Positions 7,157-16,529 of a stretch of DNA of 64,000 bases are shown here, piece by piece. The DNA lies in the NCBI GenBank assembly GCA_903859705.1, contig CAIONQ010000125.1, positions 1 to 64,000 on the forward strand, read 5' to 3'. The DNA comes from an uncultured Chthonomonas sp. Lineage in GTDB: Bacteria; Armatimonadota; Chthonomonadetes; Chthonomonadales; Chthonomonadaceae. The position numbers were made by a program, and so were the translations under genes. Each line of letters begins with the position of its first letter. Position 1 is the first letter of the stretch. Under the pieces are notes generated by a model. It saw only the letters and a list, made by a program, of their open reading frames with translations. It ran no database searches and was not told the origin of the DNA.

Positions 7157-9433
7157 ATGGCAAAAGCGCTGATTATTGTCGAGTCTCCGGCGAAAACAAA
7201 GACGCTGAAGAACTTCCTCGGCGAGAACTACCAGATAGAAGCAAGCATGGGGCATGTGCGCGATCTGCCTGAGAAGCGGCTGGGGGTTGATATTGAGCAT
7301 GATTTTGCCCCCACATATGAGGCCCTTAAAGATAGAGGCGATGTGCTAAAGCGGCTAACGGCTGCAGCAAAAGGTGTGGATATTGTTTATCTCGCATCGG
7401 ACCCTGACCGTGAAGGCGAAGCCATTTCCTGGCATCTTGCCGAGGCGCTGAAGCTGAAGAATCCGCAGCGCATACAGTTTAATGAAATCACCCGTAACGC
7501 CGTTCAGCAGGCCCTTGCAAACCCCAGAACCATCAACGAACCGCTGGTAGATTCTCAGCAGGCGCGGCGCATTCTGGATAGGCTTGTGGGCTATAAGCTC
7601 TCCCCGGTTCTCTGGAAAAAGATTCAAAAGGGCCTTTCGGCTGGCCGAGTACAATCGGTTGCGGTGCGCCTTATCTGTGAACGAGAGCGAGAGATACTGG
7701 CGTTTGTGCCAGAAGAGTACTGGTCGTTGACGGCAAATGTTACGCCGCAGCCGCCAGAAAAGCGATTTCCGTTTGCCGCTCGCCTTACGGGTAGGGGCGG
7801 CCAGAAGCTTGAGCCAAAAAGCCAGGCAGATATCGATTCTATCCTCTCTGCGATTAACGGTGCCAACTACCGAGTTGCCGAAGTTAAGAAACGAGAGCAA
7901 AAGCGCAACCCTTCACCGCCCTTTATTACCAGTACTCTGCAGCAAGAGGCATCCCGCAAGCTCGGTTTTGGCAACCGGCGCACTATGTCTGTTGCTCAGG
8001 CACTCTACGAAGGCGTGGAGCTTGGCACTCAGGGTAGCGTAGGTTTGATAACCTATATGCGAACCGACTCGGTGCGCGTAAGCACAGAGGCGCAGGGCGA
8101 GGCACGCACCTATATCTCCCAGCGCTATGGCGAACAGTACGTGCCGGTTACACCGCGTGTTTACCAGACCAAGAGCGCCGCGCAGGATGCGCATGAGGCA
8201 ATACGCCCAACATCCGCCATGCGCGAGCCGGAGATTGTTGCCCCCTTCCTTAATCAGGATCAACTGCGGCTATACAGGCTAATTTGGCAGCGGTTTGTTG
8301 CCAGCCAGATGATGCACGCCCTGATGGATGTTACCAGCGTTGATATCGATGCCCATAGCAGCAACGGCGCGCCCTACAACTTCCGAGCCACCGGTTCTGT
8401 AATCAAGTTCGATGGTTTTATGCGGGTTTACACCGAAGGCAAAGATACCGAAGAGGTTACCGACGACGAGCGGCCGCCATTGCCGGCCGTGGTTGCTGGC
8501 CAGAATCTTGACCTCATAAACCTGGATCCTAAACAGCACTTTACCGAGCCGCCACCCCGCTTTACCGAAGCCACGTTTGTTAAATGCCTGGAGGAGCTGA
8601 GCCTTGGCCGCCCAAGCACCTACGCAAGTATTATTCAGGTAATTCGGGAGCGCGAGTATGTAGAGCTGAAAGACAAGCGCTTCTACCCCACCGAACTGGG
8701 CTTTACCGTAACCGACCAGCTTGTGAAGCACTTCCCCAGCATTATGGACGTTAAGTTCACTGCGGAAATGGAAACCAAACTGGATGAGGTGGAGAGCGGC
8801 CACGTTAACTGGGTATCGCTGCTGAATGATTTCTACTCTCCCTTCTCTGATCAGCTGAAAAAGGCAAATGAGGAGATGGAAGACCTCCGCCCCAAGGCGG
8901 TGGAAACCGAAATTTGCTGCCCCAACACCGGCAAGCCTATGCTGCTGCGTAAGGGCCGCTTCGGCCCCTTCCTGGGATGCAGCGGATTCCCTGAATGCCG
9001 CAAAATTCTGAACCTGAACCCGGATGGCACCCCTGTAGAGGGCCTCGACTTCAAGTGCGGGCTGCTGCCGCAAGAAGCAAAAGAGCCCACAGACCCCTCT
9101 TCTCTGCCGAATGCCACTGAGCATGTTTGCCCGGATGGTAAAGGGGTAATGCTTGTGCGCCAGGGCCGCTTTGGCCCCTTCCTGGGATGCAGCAACTATC
9201 CGAAGTGCCGTACCACACTCAAGATAACCAGCGGCGGTGAGCTGCTGCCGGATCAGGAGTTTAAGTGCACATGGTCGGAAGAGCGTGCCGCCGCCTCTGG
9301 CCGTAAAAGCGCTGGTGGAGCAAGAAAAACCACAGCAAAAACGGCAACCAAAGCGACGGCAGCAAAGAAGACAACCACAAAAGCGGCGACAAAAACAACC
9401 ACCGCTAAATCCAAAGCGAAAACGGGAGAATAA
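7157..9433 (+). CDS. topA: DNA topoisomerase I (type IA)
   Basis: TopA relaxes negatively supercoiled DNA by single-strand passage. The 758-residue product opens with the Toprim domain (IIVESPAKTKT at 6-16, acidic DPDREG at 82-87). The nucleophilic Tyr300 sits in LITYMRTDS. Two C-terminal repeats, each containing GRFGPFLGCS (near 595 and 670), match the family's zinc-ribbon modules. Their first Cys pairs are degenerate (CCPNTGKPM and CPDGKGVM instead of CPxCG), so metal binding may be reduced. The protein ends in a long Lys/Ala/Thr tail like a histone tail, probably DNA-binding. The next gene starts four bases after the stop. Confidence 0.97.
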   Translation: MAKALIIVESPAKTKTLKNFLGENYQIEASMGHVRDLPEKRLGVDIEHDFAPTYEALKDRGDVLKRLTAAAKGVDIVYLASDPDREGEAISWHLAEALKLKNPQRIQFNEITRNAVQQALANPRTINEPLVDSQQARRILDRLVGYKLSPVLWKKIQKGLSAGRVQSVAVRLICEREREILAFVPEEYWSLTANVTPQPPEKRFPFAARLTGRGGQKLEPKSQADIDSILSAINGANYRVAEVKKREQKRNPSPPFITSTLQQEASRKLGFGNRRTMSVAQALYEGVELGTQGSVGLITYMRTDSVRVSTEAQGEARTYISQRYGEQYVPVTPRVYQTKSAAQDAHEAIRPTSAMREPEIVAPFLNQDQLRLYRLIWQRFVASQMMHALMDVTSVDIDAHSSNGAPYNFRATGSVIKFDGFMRVYTEGKDTEEVTDDERPPLPAVVAGQNLDLINLDPKQHFTEPPPRFTEATFVKCLEELSLGRPSTYASIIQVIREREYVELKDKRFYPTELGFTVTDQLVKHFPSIMDVKFTAEMETKLDEVESGHVNWVSLLNDFYSPFSDQLKKANEEMEDLRPKAVETEICCPNTGKPMLLRKGRFGPFLGCSGFPECRKILNLNPDGTPVEGLDFKCGLLPQEAKEPTDPSSLPNATEHVCPDGKGVMLVRQGRFGPFLGCSNYPKCRTTLKITSGGELLPDQEFKCTWSEERAAASGRKSAGGARKTTAKTATKATAAKKTTTKAATKTTTAKSKAKTGE

Positions 9434-9436
9434 ACT

Positions 9437-10492
9437 GTGAGCGGACCGAAGATAATCTCTGTTACTGCCGAGCCCTTCGATACTCCGCTGCACAGCCCCT
9501 TTGTAACCTCACAGGGAGCTGCAACTGCCGCAAAGGCAGTTCTGGTGCACATTGGGCTGGATGATGGCTCAGAAGCCACCGGGGAATCTGTGCCGGTTCA
9601 GTATGTAACCGGTGAAACCATAGAATCGGTGCTTGCAACAGTGGCCACGGTGGCCCCATTGATTATTGGTACACCCGTATCTTCCTACCGCGCGGCAGCA
9701 CGGGGCATTCAACTTGGTGCCCCAAACTCACCAAGCGCCCGCTGTGGCCTTGAGATGGCAGTGCTGGATGCCTTTTGCGCAAATGCCGGCATTAGCCTGC
9801 ACACCCTTCTTGGTGCCGCTGTGCCATCCATCGAAACCGATGTAACCATCCCGATTGTTCCCAACTCTGGCGAACTTGCCGCGGCTGCGTGGGAAATTGG
9901 CATTCGCATATTCAAAATCAAGGTTGGTGATGCAAACCGTGCGGCAGATTGGAAGCGAATAGACGACATACGCGCGGCAGTACCGAATGCACGTTTCCGC
10001 ATAGATGCCAACCAGGCCTACTCGCCAGAGGAAGCCATTGAGTTTATCCATCAGCTGGTTGCCACCGGGGCCGAGGTGGAGTTGCTGGAGCAACCGGTTG
10101 CTAAAGAGGATTTTGCCGGCCTTGGGCGCGTTGCCGAAGCAAGCCCGGTGCCTGTGTTTGCCGATGAAAGTTGCCGCACTCGGAAGGATGCCCTTACACT
10201 GGTAACCACAACCGCAGTGCATGGCCTAAACCTTAAGATTAACAAAAACGGCCTTTTTGGTGTTCTGGATATTATCGCCATTGCCACTGCGGCTGGCCGA
10301 AAACTAATGCTTGGCTGTATGCTTGAAACACGGCGTAGTATCGCTGTTTCTGCTGCCATCGCCTGTGGAACCGGTGCATTTCAGCACATCGATCTCGATT
10401 CACACCTGCTGCTAAACGAAGCGCTAACCGAAGGCGAAAAGGGCTTTGTTCAGCAAGGCCCGGTTATAACGCCCGCAGAAACAGGCCTGTAG
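9437..10492 (+). CDS. Enolase-superfamily dipeptide epimerase (L-Ala-D/L-Glu epimerase-like)
   Basis: This 351-residue member of the enolase superfamily has the full muconate-lactonizing subgroup active site. KIK (Lys160, Lys162) supplies one base. Asp190 (RIDANQ), Glu218 (LLEQPV) and Asp243 (FADES) bind Mg. Lys268 (LKINKNG) supplies the opposite base. The DLDSHL motif near 319-324 is the type used by dipeptide epimerases to hold the substrate amino group. Such enzymes epimerise L-Ala-D-Glu from recycled peptidoglycan. It begins with GTG only four bases after topA, so co-transcription is likely, although a functional link is not evident. Specificity is inferred. Confidence 0.85.
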   Translation: MSGPKIISVTAEPFDTPLHSPFVTSQGAATAAKAVLVHIGLDDGSEATGESVPVQYVTGETIESVLATVATVAPLIIGTPVSSYRAAARGIQLGAPNSPSARCGLEMAVLDAFCANAGISLHTLLGAAVPSIETDVTIPIVPNSGELAAAAWEIGIRIFKIKVGDANRAADWKRIDDIRAAVPNARFRIDANQAYSPEEAIEFIHQLVATGAEVELLEQPVAKEDFAGLGRVAEASPVPVFADESCRTRKDALTLVTTTAVHGLNLKINKNGLFGVLDIIAIATAAGRKLMLGCMLETRRSIAVSAAIACGTGAFQHIDLDSHLLLNEALTEGEKGFVQQGPVITPAETGL

Positions 10493-10555
10493 ATAACCCG
10501 CTAGAGACTTGCTGAGGGTACTGCCGGGAACCGCCTGTTACTGGAGACAGCAAGT

Positions 10556-11005
10556 ATGGAACGCCTCAAAAGCATCGTAGATTTGGAATTGTACTGCGAA
10601 AATATGCCCGGCAGCACCATTGACGGTAACCCTGGCTGCATGCTGGGCGTTCAAAAAAGTGCAGAAACCGTGCAGCAGGTTTCTGCTGACAATCCCACAG
10701 CATTCTTTGAGATTGAAGTAGAGTTCCTCTTAGATCCTGCCTCCGGAAAAATAGACTACAAAGGGCCATACGTTCATGGCAAATCCGGTGAGCGCTTTCT
10801 CTATTTTTGCTGGGGATTTGAGAGCCTTCACGGATGGCAGACAGTACGCAGAGCCAAGTTCTATCTCGATTCCATTACTCCTGTTCAGTGGAATGCGGCG
10901 ATGCAGATGTTTGAACCCGTAAGAGTGCGATTCAATATGACTGGCCCAAAAAATCAACCGCTTACTGCCAGCATTAAGGCTGTGAACTACGAAGTGCTTG
11001 CCTGA
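10556..11005 (+). CDS. DUF5990-like protein
   Basis: The 149-residue cytoplasmic protein resembles the uncharacterised DUF5990 family. Supporting features are an opening beta strand ending in a PG-containing loop (VDLELYCENMPGS), GVQKS, YKGPYVHGKSGERFLYFCWG, and a later RRAKFYLD strand. The family's role is unknown. The ATG follows a GGAG box by about nine bases. It sits alone at the end of the topA unit and is convergent with the receptor gene, separated by a hairpin. Confidence 0.7.
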   Translation: MERLKSIVDLELYCENMPGSTIDGNPGCMLGVQKSAETVQQVSADNPTAFFEIEVEFLLDPASGKIDYKGPYVHGKSGERFLYFCWGFESLHGWQTVRRAKFYLDSITPVQWNAAMQMFEPVRVRFNMTGPKNQPLTASIKAVNYEVLA

Positions 11006-11015
11006 AAATACAAAA

Positions 11016-11048
11016 TGCCCGGCAAAGAGCAAAGCTCCTTGCCGGGCA
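11016..11048 (-). terminator. Rho-independent terminator of the TonB cluster
   Basis: A long inverted repeat pairs TGCCCGGCAA (11016-11025) with TTGCCGGGCA (11039-11048), extended by GAGC/GCTC around an AAA loop. Read on the minus strand it is followed by a T-rich run (TTTTGTATTTT), as expected for a terminator just after the receptor gene. It may also stop rightward transcripts. Confidence 0.85.
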
Positions 11049-11060
11049 CAGAAACAGAAC

Positions 11061-13658
11061 TTAAAACTGCCCGAACACATTTAGCATAAACCGCCGGCCC
11101 TCCATAAACCGGGTTCCACTGAATCCGGACTGGAAGTTTATAACATCCCTCACATCAAACAGGTTGTTAATCTCAAAACCAACTCCACCCTTGCCATGGA
11201 ATAGCCGATTGCCCGTGCTTGCCTGCAAATCTACCACCGTGTGGGGTATTCGATTTACGGATGGAGGCACGGGGCTGCTTGCAAGCCCACTGGCATGGTT
11301 GATCATTACGCCGGCAGTATAACCGGATAACCAGTTGTAGGTTGCGCCGAGGCTAAGCGTATTTCGCTGATCGTGATCGTTGAAATTGGGCACCGGGGCG
11401 CCAGAGTTATCCAACCCATTGGGGGCGGCGATTGAGTAGGAGTAGTTGAGGTAAGACTCCCAACCATACTTCTTTTTTGTTTTTGGATCGATGATAAGGG
11501 GCGACAGCGTGTATGCAAACTCCAGGCCGTGCACGGCACCTACCTGGAAGTTTACTGCTGAGTACAACCCAATCATGCTTCCGGGTATCAGCAGGCCAGT
11601 ATCTACCTGGTTTCGCATCTGCTTTATATAGTAGGCCAGCTTAATGTGTTGCCCTTTGGAGATATCCCTATCGGCAGAAAGATCGTACTGATCCAGTGTT
11701 TCTGGCTGTATGGAGGAGCCAATGGAGGCACCCTGTGCAATTGGCGGGGTGTTAAACAACCGGTTGTACGAAAGCCGAAATACAGTGAGCGGATTGAGAG
11801 TGTAGGTTAGATTCAGGCGTGGTTCCAGCGCGGAAGTATCCACCGTTGCGCCAAGCGATTGCGTTTGCTTGAACCAATCGAACCGCATTCCGTAGTTTAA
11901 CCGGGTTTTCTTGTTAATATCCCAGCTATCCTGTGCGTAAGCGGCACGATAGAAGCCCGACCGATGAATGGTTACAATCGGTGACGTGCTCGAGGATGCC
12001 ACATACACCGGGTTGCCATCCACATCCGTAACTACGTTGCCACTTCCATCCACCAGCACCGCCCCGGCCGGGGCCAGATTGGGTGCAAGGGCAGCAAGGG
12101 CGTTTAGCGCAAGTTGGCTTGCCGGCACAATCTGATATGTTTCTGTGCCGTTTTGATCATCCACAAGGATGCCAGCTTTGTAGTTGTGAGCTCCACGGTT
12201 AAAGCTAAGGCTACCGGCCGTTTGCACGTGGTGGATGTTACGGGTGGCCGTTGGGTTGTACTCTATGGAGTTATCTACGGGCAACCCAAGCAGATTTACG
12301 GCAGGGTTGTTGTTGTGTACATCCTGGCCGGAGTGCATGAGCGTAACGGAAAAGATGCCCGTATCCCGCTTCGTTATCTGGTGCTTCCACAGCAGCGCGG
12401 CAAACTCGTTAACCTCCCGGGTGGTGATATCCATGCCATCTTCTTGCTGAGATGATAGCAGCATAGTGCCTGCCCCTGCTGCCGATGACCCAATTGCATC
12501 CGGGCGTGTACCATCCGCGTTCCTGAGCCCGAGAAAGCCAAATCCCTGGCCACCTGCCGCATACTTTGAATCTGTGATTCCTGTGCGGTTGTTTACCTGC
12601 TGAGTATCTGGGCTGCGGCTAATTGTTAATGTTAGGGAGTTGTTTGCATTCGGGTTAAAGTGAAGCTTCGCAAACATATCAATGCTTGCGCCCTGGTTAT
12701 GAGCTGTCTGTTTATCCGGCTGTTGCGGTTCTTGAGCCATATTGGTTCGGCTTGCCGCGATGTTTATTACATAAGATGCCCGGGAATTGATTGGCCCCAA
12801 CGCTGTGATATTGGATGTGAACGTGGAGTTGCTGCCGCCTGCAATCTCATACTCTGAGTGCGCATGCGCTACATCTGGTAGGGTGGAAACATTAAGCACT
12901 GCTGCCGTTTGGCCGCCAAATTCGGGGGCGAACCCACCGGTTATGATATCCAGAGACTGAATGGTGGCAGGAACAATGAGCGAGCCCTGCCTGCCAGAGA
13001 GGGAATCTGGAAGGGCAACACCATCGATAACGTACGCTATCTCGGAGTGTTCGCCACGAACGTGAACTTGCCCCGCAGAATCTTCTGTGGCTCCGGTAGT
13101 TGTTGAGGCCTTGATTGGGCTGCTGGAAGGGCCGGAAGAAGAACCGAGGCGGTTCTTAAGATCAGTACCTGTGAGCGTTGTTCCGCCGCCGGTATCGGAG
13201 CGCTTAACCACGCGCTTTGCCGTTACTTTTACATAGATATCCCTTACGGGAGGGCCAGCCTGTGCTGTAGGCTTTGCCTGTATAGTAACTTCCCCATCCA
13301 GTGGCACGAACACGGTTGCAGAGCTACCTGCACTGCAGATGCTCCAGGATGCCGGTTCAAAGGGAGCGGTGGCCGAGCCAGAGGTTAACCCGGCAGGCAG
13401 CACACAGGTGAAGTGCCTTCCGCTGAGGTCCTGTACACTCACCTGGGCTCCGTTAATCGGCAGGTGGGTCTTTGCATCCACCACCACAAATCTTATTGCA
13501 TTAACGGGCACAGCAGACTCTGCAGCCCTTGCCTGGCCGCAGGCTGCAACTGCGAGTAGCGCTGCGCCGGCAAGCTGCAACGGGCGGCGATTGCGATTGT
13601 ACGGGAAACGCGGGAGCCGATTTTCGGCGGCTGTCATAGGTTTTCGGTTGCTGTTCAT
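11061..13658 (-). CDS. TonB-dependent outer-membrane receptor
   Basis: The product has about 865 residues. It begins with a signal peptide (LAGAALLAVAACGQARA) and then a carboxypeptidase-regulatory-like beta domain (about 50-145). The plug follows (HVRGEHSEIAYVIDGVALPD near 200-220, FGGQTAAVLNVST near 248), then a long barrel region ending in a terminal Phe (NVFGQF), as for proteins inserted by the BAM complex. It imports a ligand across the outer membrane using TonB. The ATG at 13658 shares one base with the tonB stop (TGATG), so I prefer it to the TTG three bases earlier. The ligand is unknown; the upstream DUF2946-like gene hints at a metal. Confidence 0.92.
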   Translation of the reverse strand: MNSNRKPMTAAENRLPRFPYNRNRRPLQLAGAALLAVAACGQARAAESAVPVNAIRFVVVDAKTHLPINGAQVSVQDLSGRHFTCVLPAGLTSGSATAPFEPASWSICSAGSSATVFVPLDGEVTIQAKPTAQAGPPVRDIYVKVTAKRVVKRSDTGGGTTLTGTDLKNRLGSSSGPSSSPIKASTTTGATEDSAGQVHVRGEHSEIAYVIDGVALPDSLSGRQGSLIVPATIQSLDIITGGFAPEFGGQTAAVLNVSTLPDVAHAHSEYEIAGGSNSTFTSNITALGPINSRASYVINIAASRTNMAQEPQQPDKQTAHNQGASIDMFAKLHFNPNANNSLTLTISRSPDTQQVNNRTGITDSKYAAGGQGFGFLGLRNADGTRPDAIGSSAAGAGTMLLSSQQEDGMDITTREVNEFAALLWKHQITKRDTGIFSVTLMHSGQDVHNNNPAVNLLGLPVDNSIEYNPTATRNIHHVQTAGSLSFNRGAHNYKAGILVDDQNGTETYQIVPASQLALNALAALAPNLAPAGAVLVDGSGNVVTDVDGNPVYVASSSTSPIVTIHRSGFYRAAYAQDSWDINKKTRLNYGMRFDWFKQTQSLGATVDTSALEPRLNLTYTLNPLTVFRLSYNRLFNTPPIAQGASIGSSIQPETLDQYDLSADRDISKGQHIKLAYYIKQMRNQVDTGLLIPGSMIGLYSAVNFQVGAVHGLEFAYTLSPLIIDPKTKKKYGWESYLNYSYSIAAPNGLDNSGAPVPNFNDHDQRNTLSLGATYNWLSGYTAGVMINHASGLASSPVPPSVNRIPHTVVDLQASTGNRLFHGKGGVGFEINNLFDVRDVINFQSGFSGTRFMEGRRFMLNVFGQF

Positions 13659-14479
13659 CAATTCACCTGGAACTCAAAATGCAGTCTAACTTTGCTGCTT
13701 ATTGGCTCGCCATCCCGCATTGCAGGTTTAAAGCGCCACTGCTTCGCCGCGTTCAAAGCCAGATTATCCAGCTCTTTTCGGCCCGCCGATTGGCTAACTT
13801 CTACACCCGTAGGCACGCCATCTGGCCCAACGTTAACCTCAACTACGGCCGTTGCATCCAGAGGATCATTACGCAGGGTATCCGGAATTTCCGGCTGAAC
13901 CTGCTTGCCCTCTATGGGTGCGGCCTCAGTAAACACAGCTACATGCGCCGGCATAGGTGCAGGCGGCATGGGTGTTACTGGCGTTATAACTGGCTTAACA
14001 GGCGGATCCACAGGCTGTTGGGTAATGGTGGGCTTCGGTGGGTCTTTGGGCGTTACGGGTGCTGGCGCAGGTGCATCTGGCTTGCCACCCGAGGTGGTTT
14101 GCTTGCCTGCATTCGGCAGTTCACCAGGCTTCTGATTGCCTTGTTCAATGCCGGAGCCGCCATCTCCATCCGTTCCACCATTGCCAGCCACAGCAACGTG
14201 AACATGGTTTGCGGAACCATGGCTGGCACCGCTCTTGGCACCAGTAGATTTGCCACGCGCAACGGCGGCGGCCGTTTTGCGCTGAACAGCCTTTGGCGGC
14301 TCCTGATGAGGTGCCGCAGAGGGCGGTGCAAGCACCACCATTTTGGTTTCTACAAAGTGAGCCTGGATCTTCTTAAACGCACCAAAATGCGCCAGGATAG
14401 GCAGCAAAATGATGTGCGCGATTACGGAGATCACAATGATCCGCATCAGAAGAGGATTTTTTTGTCTTCTTCGCCGCAT
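13658..14479 (-). CDS. tonB: TonB-family energy transducer
   Basis: The 273-residue protein has a short basic N-terminus and one transmembrane helix (about 13-31) containing the His typical of TonB anchors (VIAHIILL). A long Pro-rich periplasmic spacer (PAPAPVTPKDPPKPT and similar) follows, and then a C-terminal TonB domain (VGPDGVPTGVEVSQSAG, ALNAAKQWRFKPAMRDG). It carries proton-motive-force energy from ExbBD to the receptor encoded immediately downstream. It lies 17 bases after exbD in the same leftward operon. Confidence 0.93.
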   Translation of the reverse strand: MRRRRQKNPLLMRIIVISVIAHIILLPILAHFGAFKKIQAHFVETKMVVLAPPSAAPHQEPPKAVQRKTAAAVARGKSTGAKSGASHGSANHVHVAVAGNGGTDGDGGSGIEQGNQKPGELPNAGKQTTSGGKPDAPAPAPVTPKDPPKPTITQQPVDPPVKPVITPVTPMPPAPMPAHVAVFTEAAPIEGKQVQPEIPDTLRNDPLDATAVVEVNVGPDGVPTGVEVSQSAGRKELDNLALNAAKQWRFKPAMRDGEPISSKVRLHFEFQVN

Positions 14480-14496
14480 AGGTTCCTCCCCTCAGG

Positions 14497-14910
14497 TCAG
14501 TCCTTCTCAGTGGCGATTGCGAAACGAGTGACTCCCGCTTTGCGGGCTTCATCCATTGCGCTCACAACCAGCCCATGCGTCACCATTTTATCGCCATTGA
14601 TAATCACCATATCTTTATCTGTGAGGTGAAGATTCTCAAGCTCATGGCGCAGTGTGGTCAGCGTTACCAACTTGGTATTCAGGTGGATGCTGTTATCACG
14701 CATGAGTGTGATGGTGATGTTTTGCGACGAGTGATCGTTGCTTGTGGATGCTTTTGGCAGGTTAACCGGCAAGCCGGCCTGCGTAACCATTGCAAGAGAC
14801 GAAACCATGAAGAAGAAGAGCAGAAACATCATAACATCGATCATGGGGATAACCACGATCTCGGCCTCTTCTACAGGCTTTCGGCGCGCAATTTTTACAC
14901 GCTTTCGCAT
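14497..14910 (-). CDS. exbD: Biopolymer transport protein ExbD/TolR
   Basis: The 137-residue ExbD/TolR protein has a basic start, one transmembrane helix with the essential Asp (IPMIDVMMFLLFFFMV), and a small periplasmic domain ending near MDEARKAGVTRFAIATE. With ExbB it forms the proton-driven motor that energises TonB. It lies ten bases after exbB and 17 before tonB, so assignment to TonB rather than to a Tol system is supported by context. Confidence 0.93.
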   Translation of the reverse strand: MRKRVKIARRKPVEEAEIVVIPMIDVMMFLLFFFMVSSLAMVTQAGLPVNLPKASTSNDHSSQNITITLMRDNSIHLNTKLVTLTTLRHELENLHLTDKDMVIINGDKMVTHGLVVSAMDEARKAGVTRFAIATEKD

Positions 14911-14920
14911 GAATGCCTCC

Positions 14921-15547
14921 TCAGTCGATTCTGCCCGTGAGGTAGTTCACAAGCTCAGCGCCGTAGTACTCCATGTCTTCAATCAATTTCTTAGATACGT
15001 TGGCGAAGTAGTTGTAGAAGATAAAGCCAAGCACAGCAAGGCTGATACCTGTAGCGGTGGAGATGAGCGCTTCGGAGATACCGCCGAGTACCTGCGTGGG
15101 GTTGGAAAGGCCCGTTTGGGAAGCTGCGCGGAAAGAGGTTATCATACCGGCTATGGTGCCGAGAAGGCCCAGAAGTGGGGCAATGTTGATGATGGTTTTG
15201 AGCACAGGAAGGTTGGCTTCCAGAGCAGGCTGTTCATTTGCAGCCTCTTGCTCCAGGGCCATCTCAATAGCATCTGCGCTTCTGCTGGCATTCTTGAGGC
15301 CACGCGCAAACATGCGCCCAACCGGCCCGCCCGCCTTCATACAGATGGCTGTTGCCTCATCGGAAGAAGCAGTTACGCCAGGCTTGTAGGCTGATCGTAC
15401 AGCCTCCAGAAGAGCATCTCCATCTACGGAAGCCTTGCGAAGGCTAATAAAACGCTCGAGCACAATGGCGATAAGCGCAATGGAGCAGATGATCAGCGGG
15501 TACATCATTACGCCGCCGTTTTTGATAAACGTAAGGACTGCAGACAT
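14921..15547 (-). CDS. exbB: MotA/TolQ/ExbB proton-channel protein
   Basis: The 208-residue protein has three transmembrane segments (about 15-33, 120-140 and 158-180). The conserved channel block LLGLLGTIAGMITSF is followed by the GGISEALISTATGISLAV stretch lining the ion path. It is the first gene of the exbB-exbD-tonB-receptor operon. Upstream lies a 261-base gap with only weak promoter-like boxes (TTGATA and TATTCC on the minus strand), so I do not call a promoter. Confidence 0.93.
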   Translation of the reverse strand: MSAVLTFIKNGGVMMYPLIICSIALIAIVLERFISLRKASVDGDALLEAVRSAYKPGVTASSDEATAICMKAGGPVGRMFARGLKNASRSADAIEMALEQEAANEQPALEANLPVLKTIINIAPLLGLLGTIAGMITSFRAASQTGLSNPTQVLGGISEALISTATGISLAVLGFIFYNYFANVSKKLIEDMEYYGAELVNYLTGRID

Positions 15548-15808
15548 TGTAGTTTTTTCTCACAAGCAGCGATTGCCGCAGGGAATAGCAAGTGCGCACA
15601 CCCTGTATCAACAGGCTGTGGCGATTGGAGACGGGTGAAAATGGGTAGGCAATGGTATCGGGCACATGGATGCGCAAGAAGCTGCTGCAGTTAAGTGGAT
15701 GCAGAATTACGCAAACAGCGTATGGCTGTGAAATGGCAACTGCCATGCAGCAGGTGACCAACAGCCTGTACGCAGCGATACTGCGAACACACACTTATGC
15801 CACGAGAA

Positions 15809-16219
15809 CTAATCCTGATTGGAGACGGAGGTGAAAACAGGAGGAGCACGGCTGCCGGGCATGGATGGCGCGGTACAGCCATTACACAGCTTCACACCGG
15901 AAGCTGCTATGGAAGAAGATGGCCCTACAACAGAAACATGCTGTGCGGCCAGTGCAGCTGAAACACTGCTGGCCTGCCACTCGCAGTAGGCACAATGCGT
16001 AGTATCGAGCAGGGGCCCACCCCGATTTGGGTTTACGGAGGTGGTTGTGTGGCCTGCCCGATGCATGGAGCATGCCGGAGCAGAACCGGCGATAAGAGGG
16101 TAGCCAGAATGACTGTGGTTGAGGGCACCTGCGGTACTCAGAATCAGATAGAGCGCGGCCATAAGCAGCGCCAGGGCTCTTTTTCCTATTCCGATTCTAT
16201 CCGGAGGTATCGAGGTCAT
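15809..16219 (-). CDS. Secreted or anchored Cys/His protein, DUF2946-like
   Basis: The 136-residue product has an N-terminal hydrophobic segment (about 15-33, LALLMAALYLILSTAGAL), then His-rich HSHSG, a CAYCEW motif near residue 76, a further CNGC, and a C-terminal SRAPP element. The combination of CxxC and RAPP recalls DUF2946 proteins, which often sit beside TonB-dependent receptors for copper or other metals. That assignment is from memory and tentative. The ATG is preceded by GAGGG. An extended -10 promoter lies about 70 bases upstream, and exbB follows after 261 bases. Confidence 0.6.
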   Translation of the reverse strand: MTSIPPDRIGIGKRALALLMAALYLILSTAGALNHSHSGYPLIAGSAPACSMHRAGHTTTSVNPNRGGPLLDTTHCAYCEWQASSVSAALAAQHVSVVGPSSSIAASGVKLCNGCTAPSMPGSRAPPVFTSVSNQD

Positions 16220-16529
16220 AATCCCTCAGCAAGGTTCGCCCAGGTAACGCCCTAACGGTGCTAATTGCTCCGAAAGTGGGGTGCCGAAAGTATACCACAA
16301 CACCGCCGCGCCTCAGCAAATGTGCCCATAGTTTTGGGTGCGATTTAGCGGAGATACCAGATGGGGAAGGAACCGAGATTGCGCGCGTAGAAGCTTTCCA
16401 TATCGGGTATTAGCCGTCACTGGAGGCACGCTTAGCGTGCACGCGCTCGCGTGCGGCCCGCCCAACCAGCATTGGTTTCCGATATATCTCAAATCTGCAG
16501 CTTTTGCAAACAATCAGAGGACCAGATCA
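16220..16529. other. Divergent intergenic region with nested GC palindromes
   Basis: The region separates the leftward DUF2946-like gene from the rightward oxidoreductase. At 16426-16440 GCACGC and GCGTGC flank TTA. At 16439-16454 GCACGCG and CGCGTGC flank CT. The shared GCGTGC arm means that the two hairpins exclude each other. This could be a regulatory switch in the leader or a REP-like unit. Nothing else is recognisable apart from the leftward promoter listed separately. Confidence 0.45.
16289..16319 (-). promoter_or_regulatory. Extended -10 promoter for the DUF2946-like gene
   Basis: On the minus strand TGGTATACT (an extended -10) lies 19 bases after TTGCTG. The predicted leader before the ATG at 16219 is about 65 bases long. 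The -35 match is modest. Confidence 0.45.

Noticed and set aside
15623-15837. Direct repeat GATTGGAGACGG...GTGAAAA at 15623-15641 and 15817-15837
   Set aside because: About 19 bases with a two-base difference. One copy is coding sequence at the end of the DUF2946-like gene, and no further copy or symmetry suggests a function.
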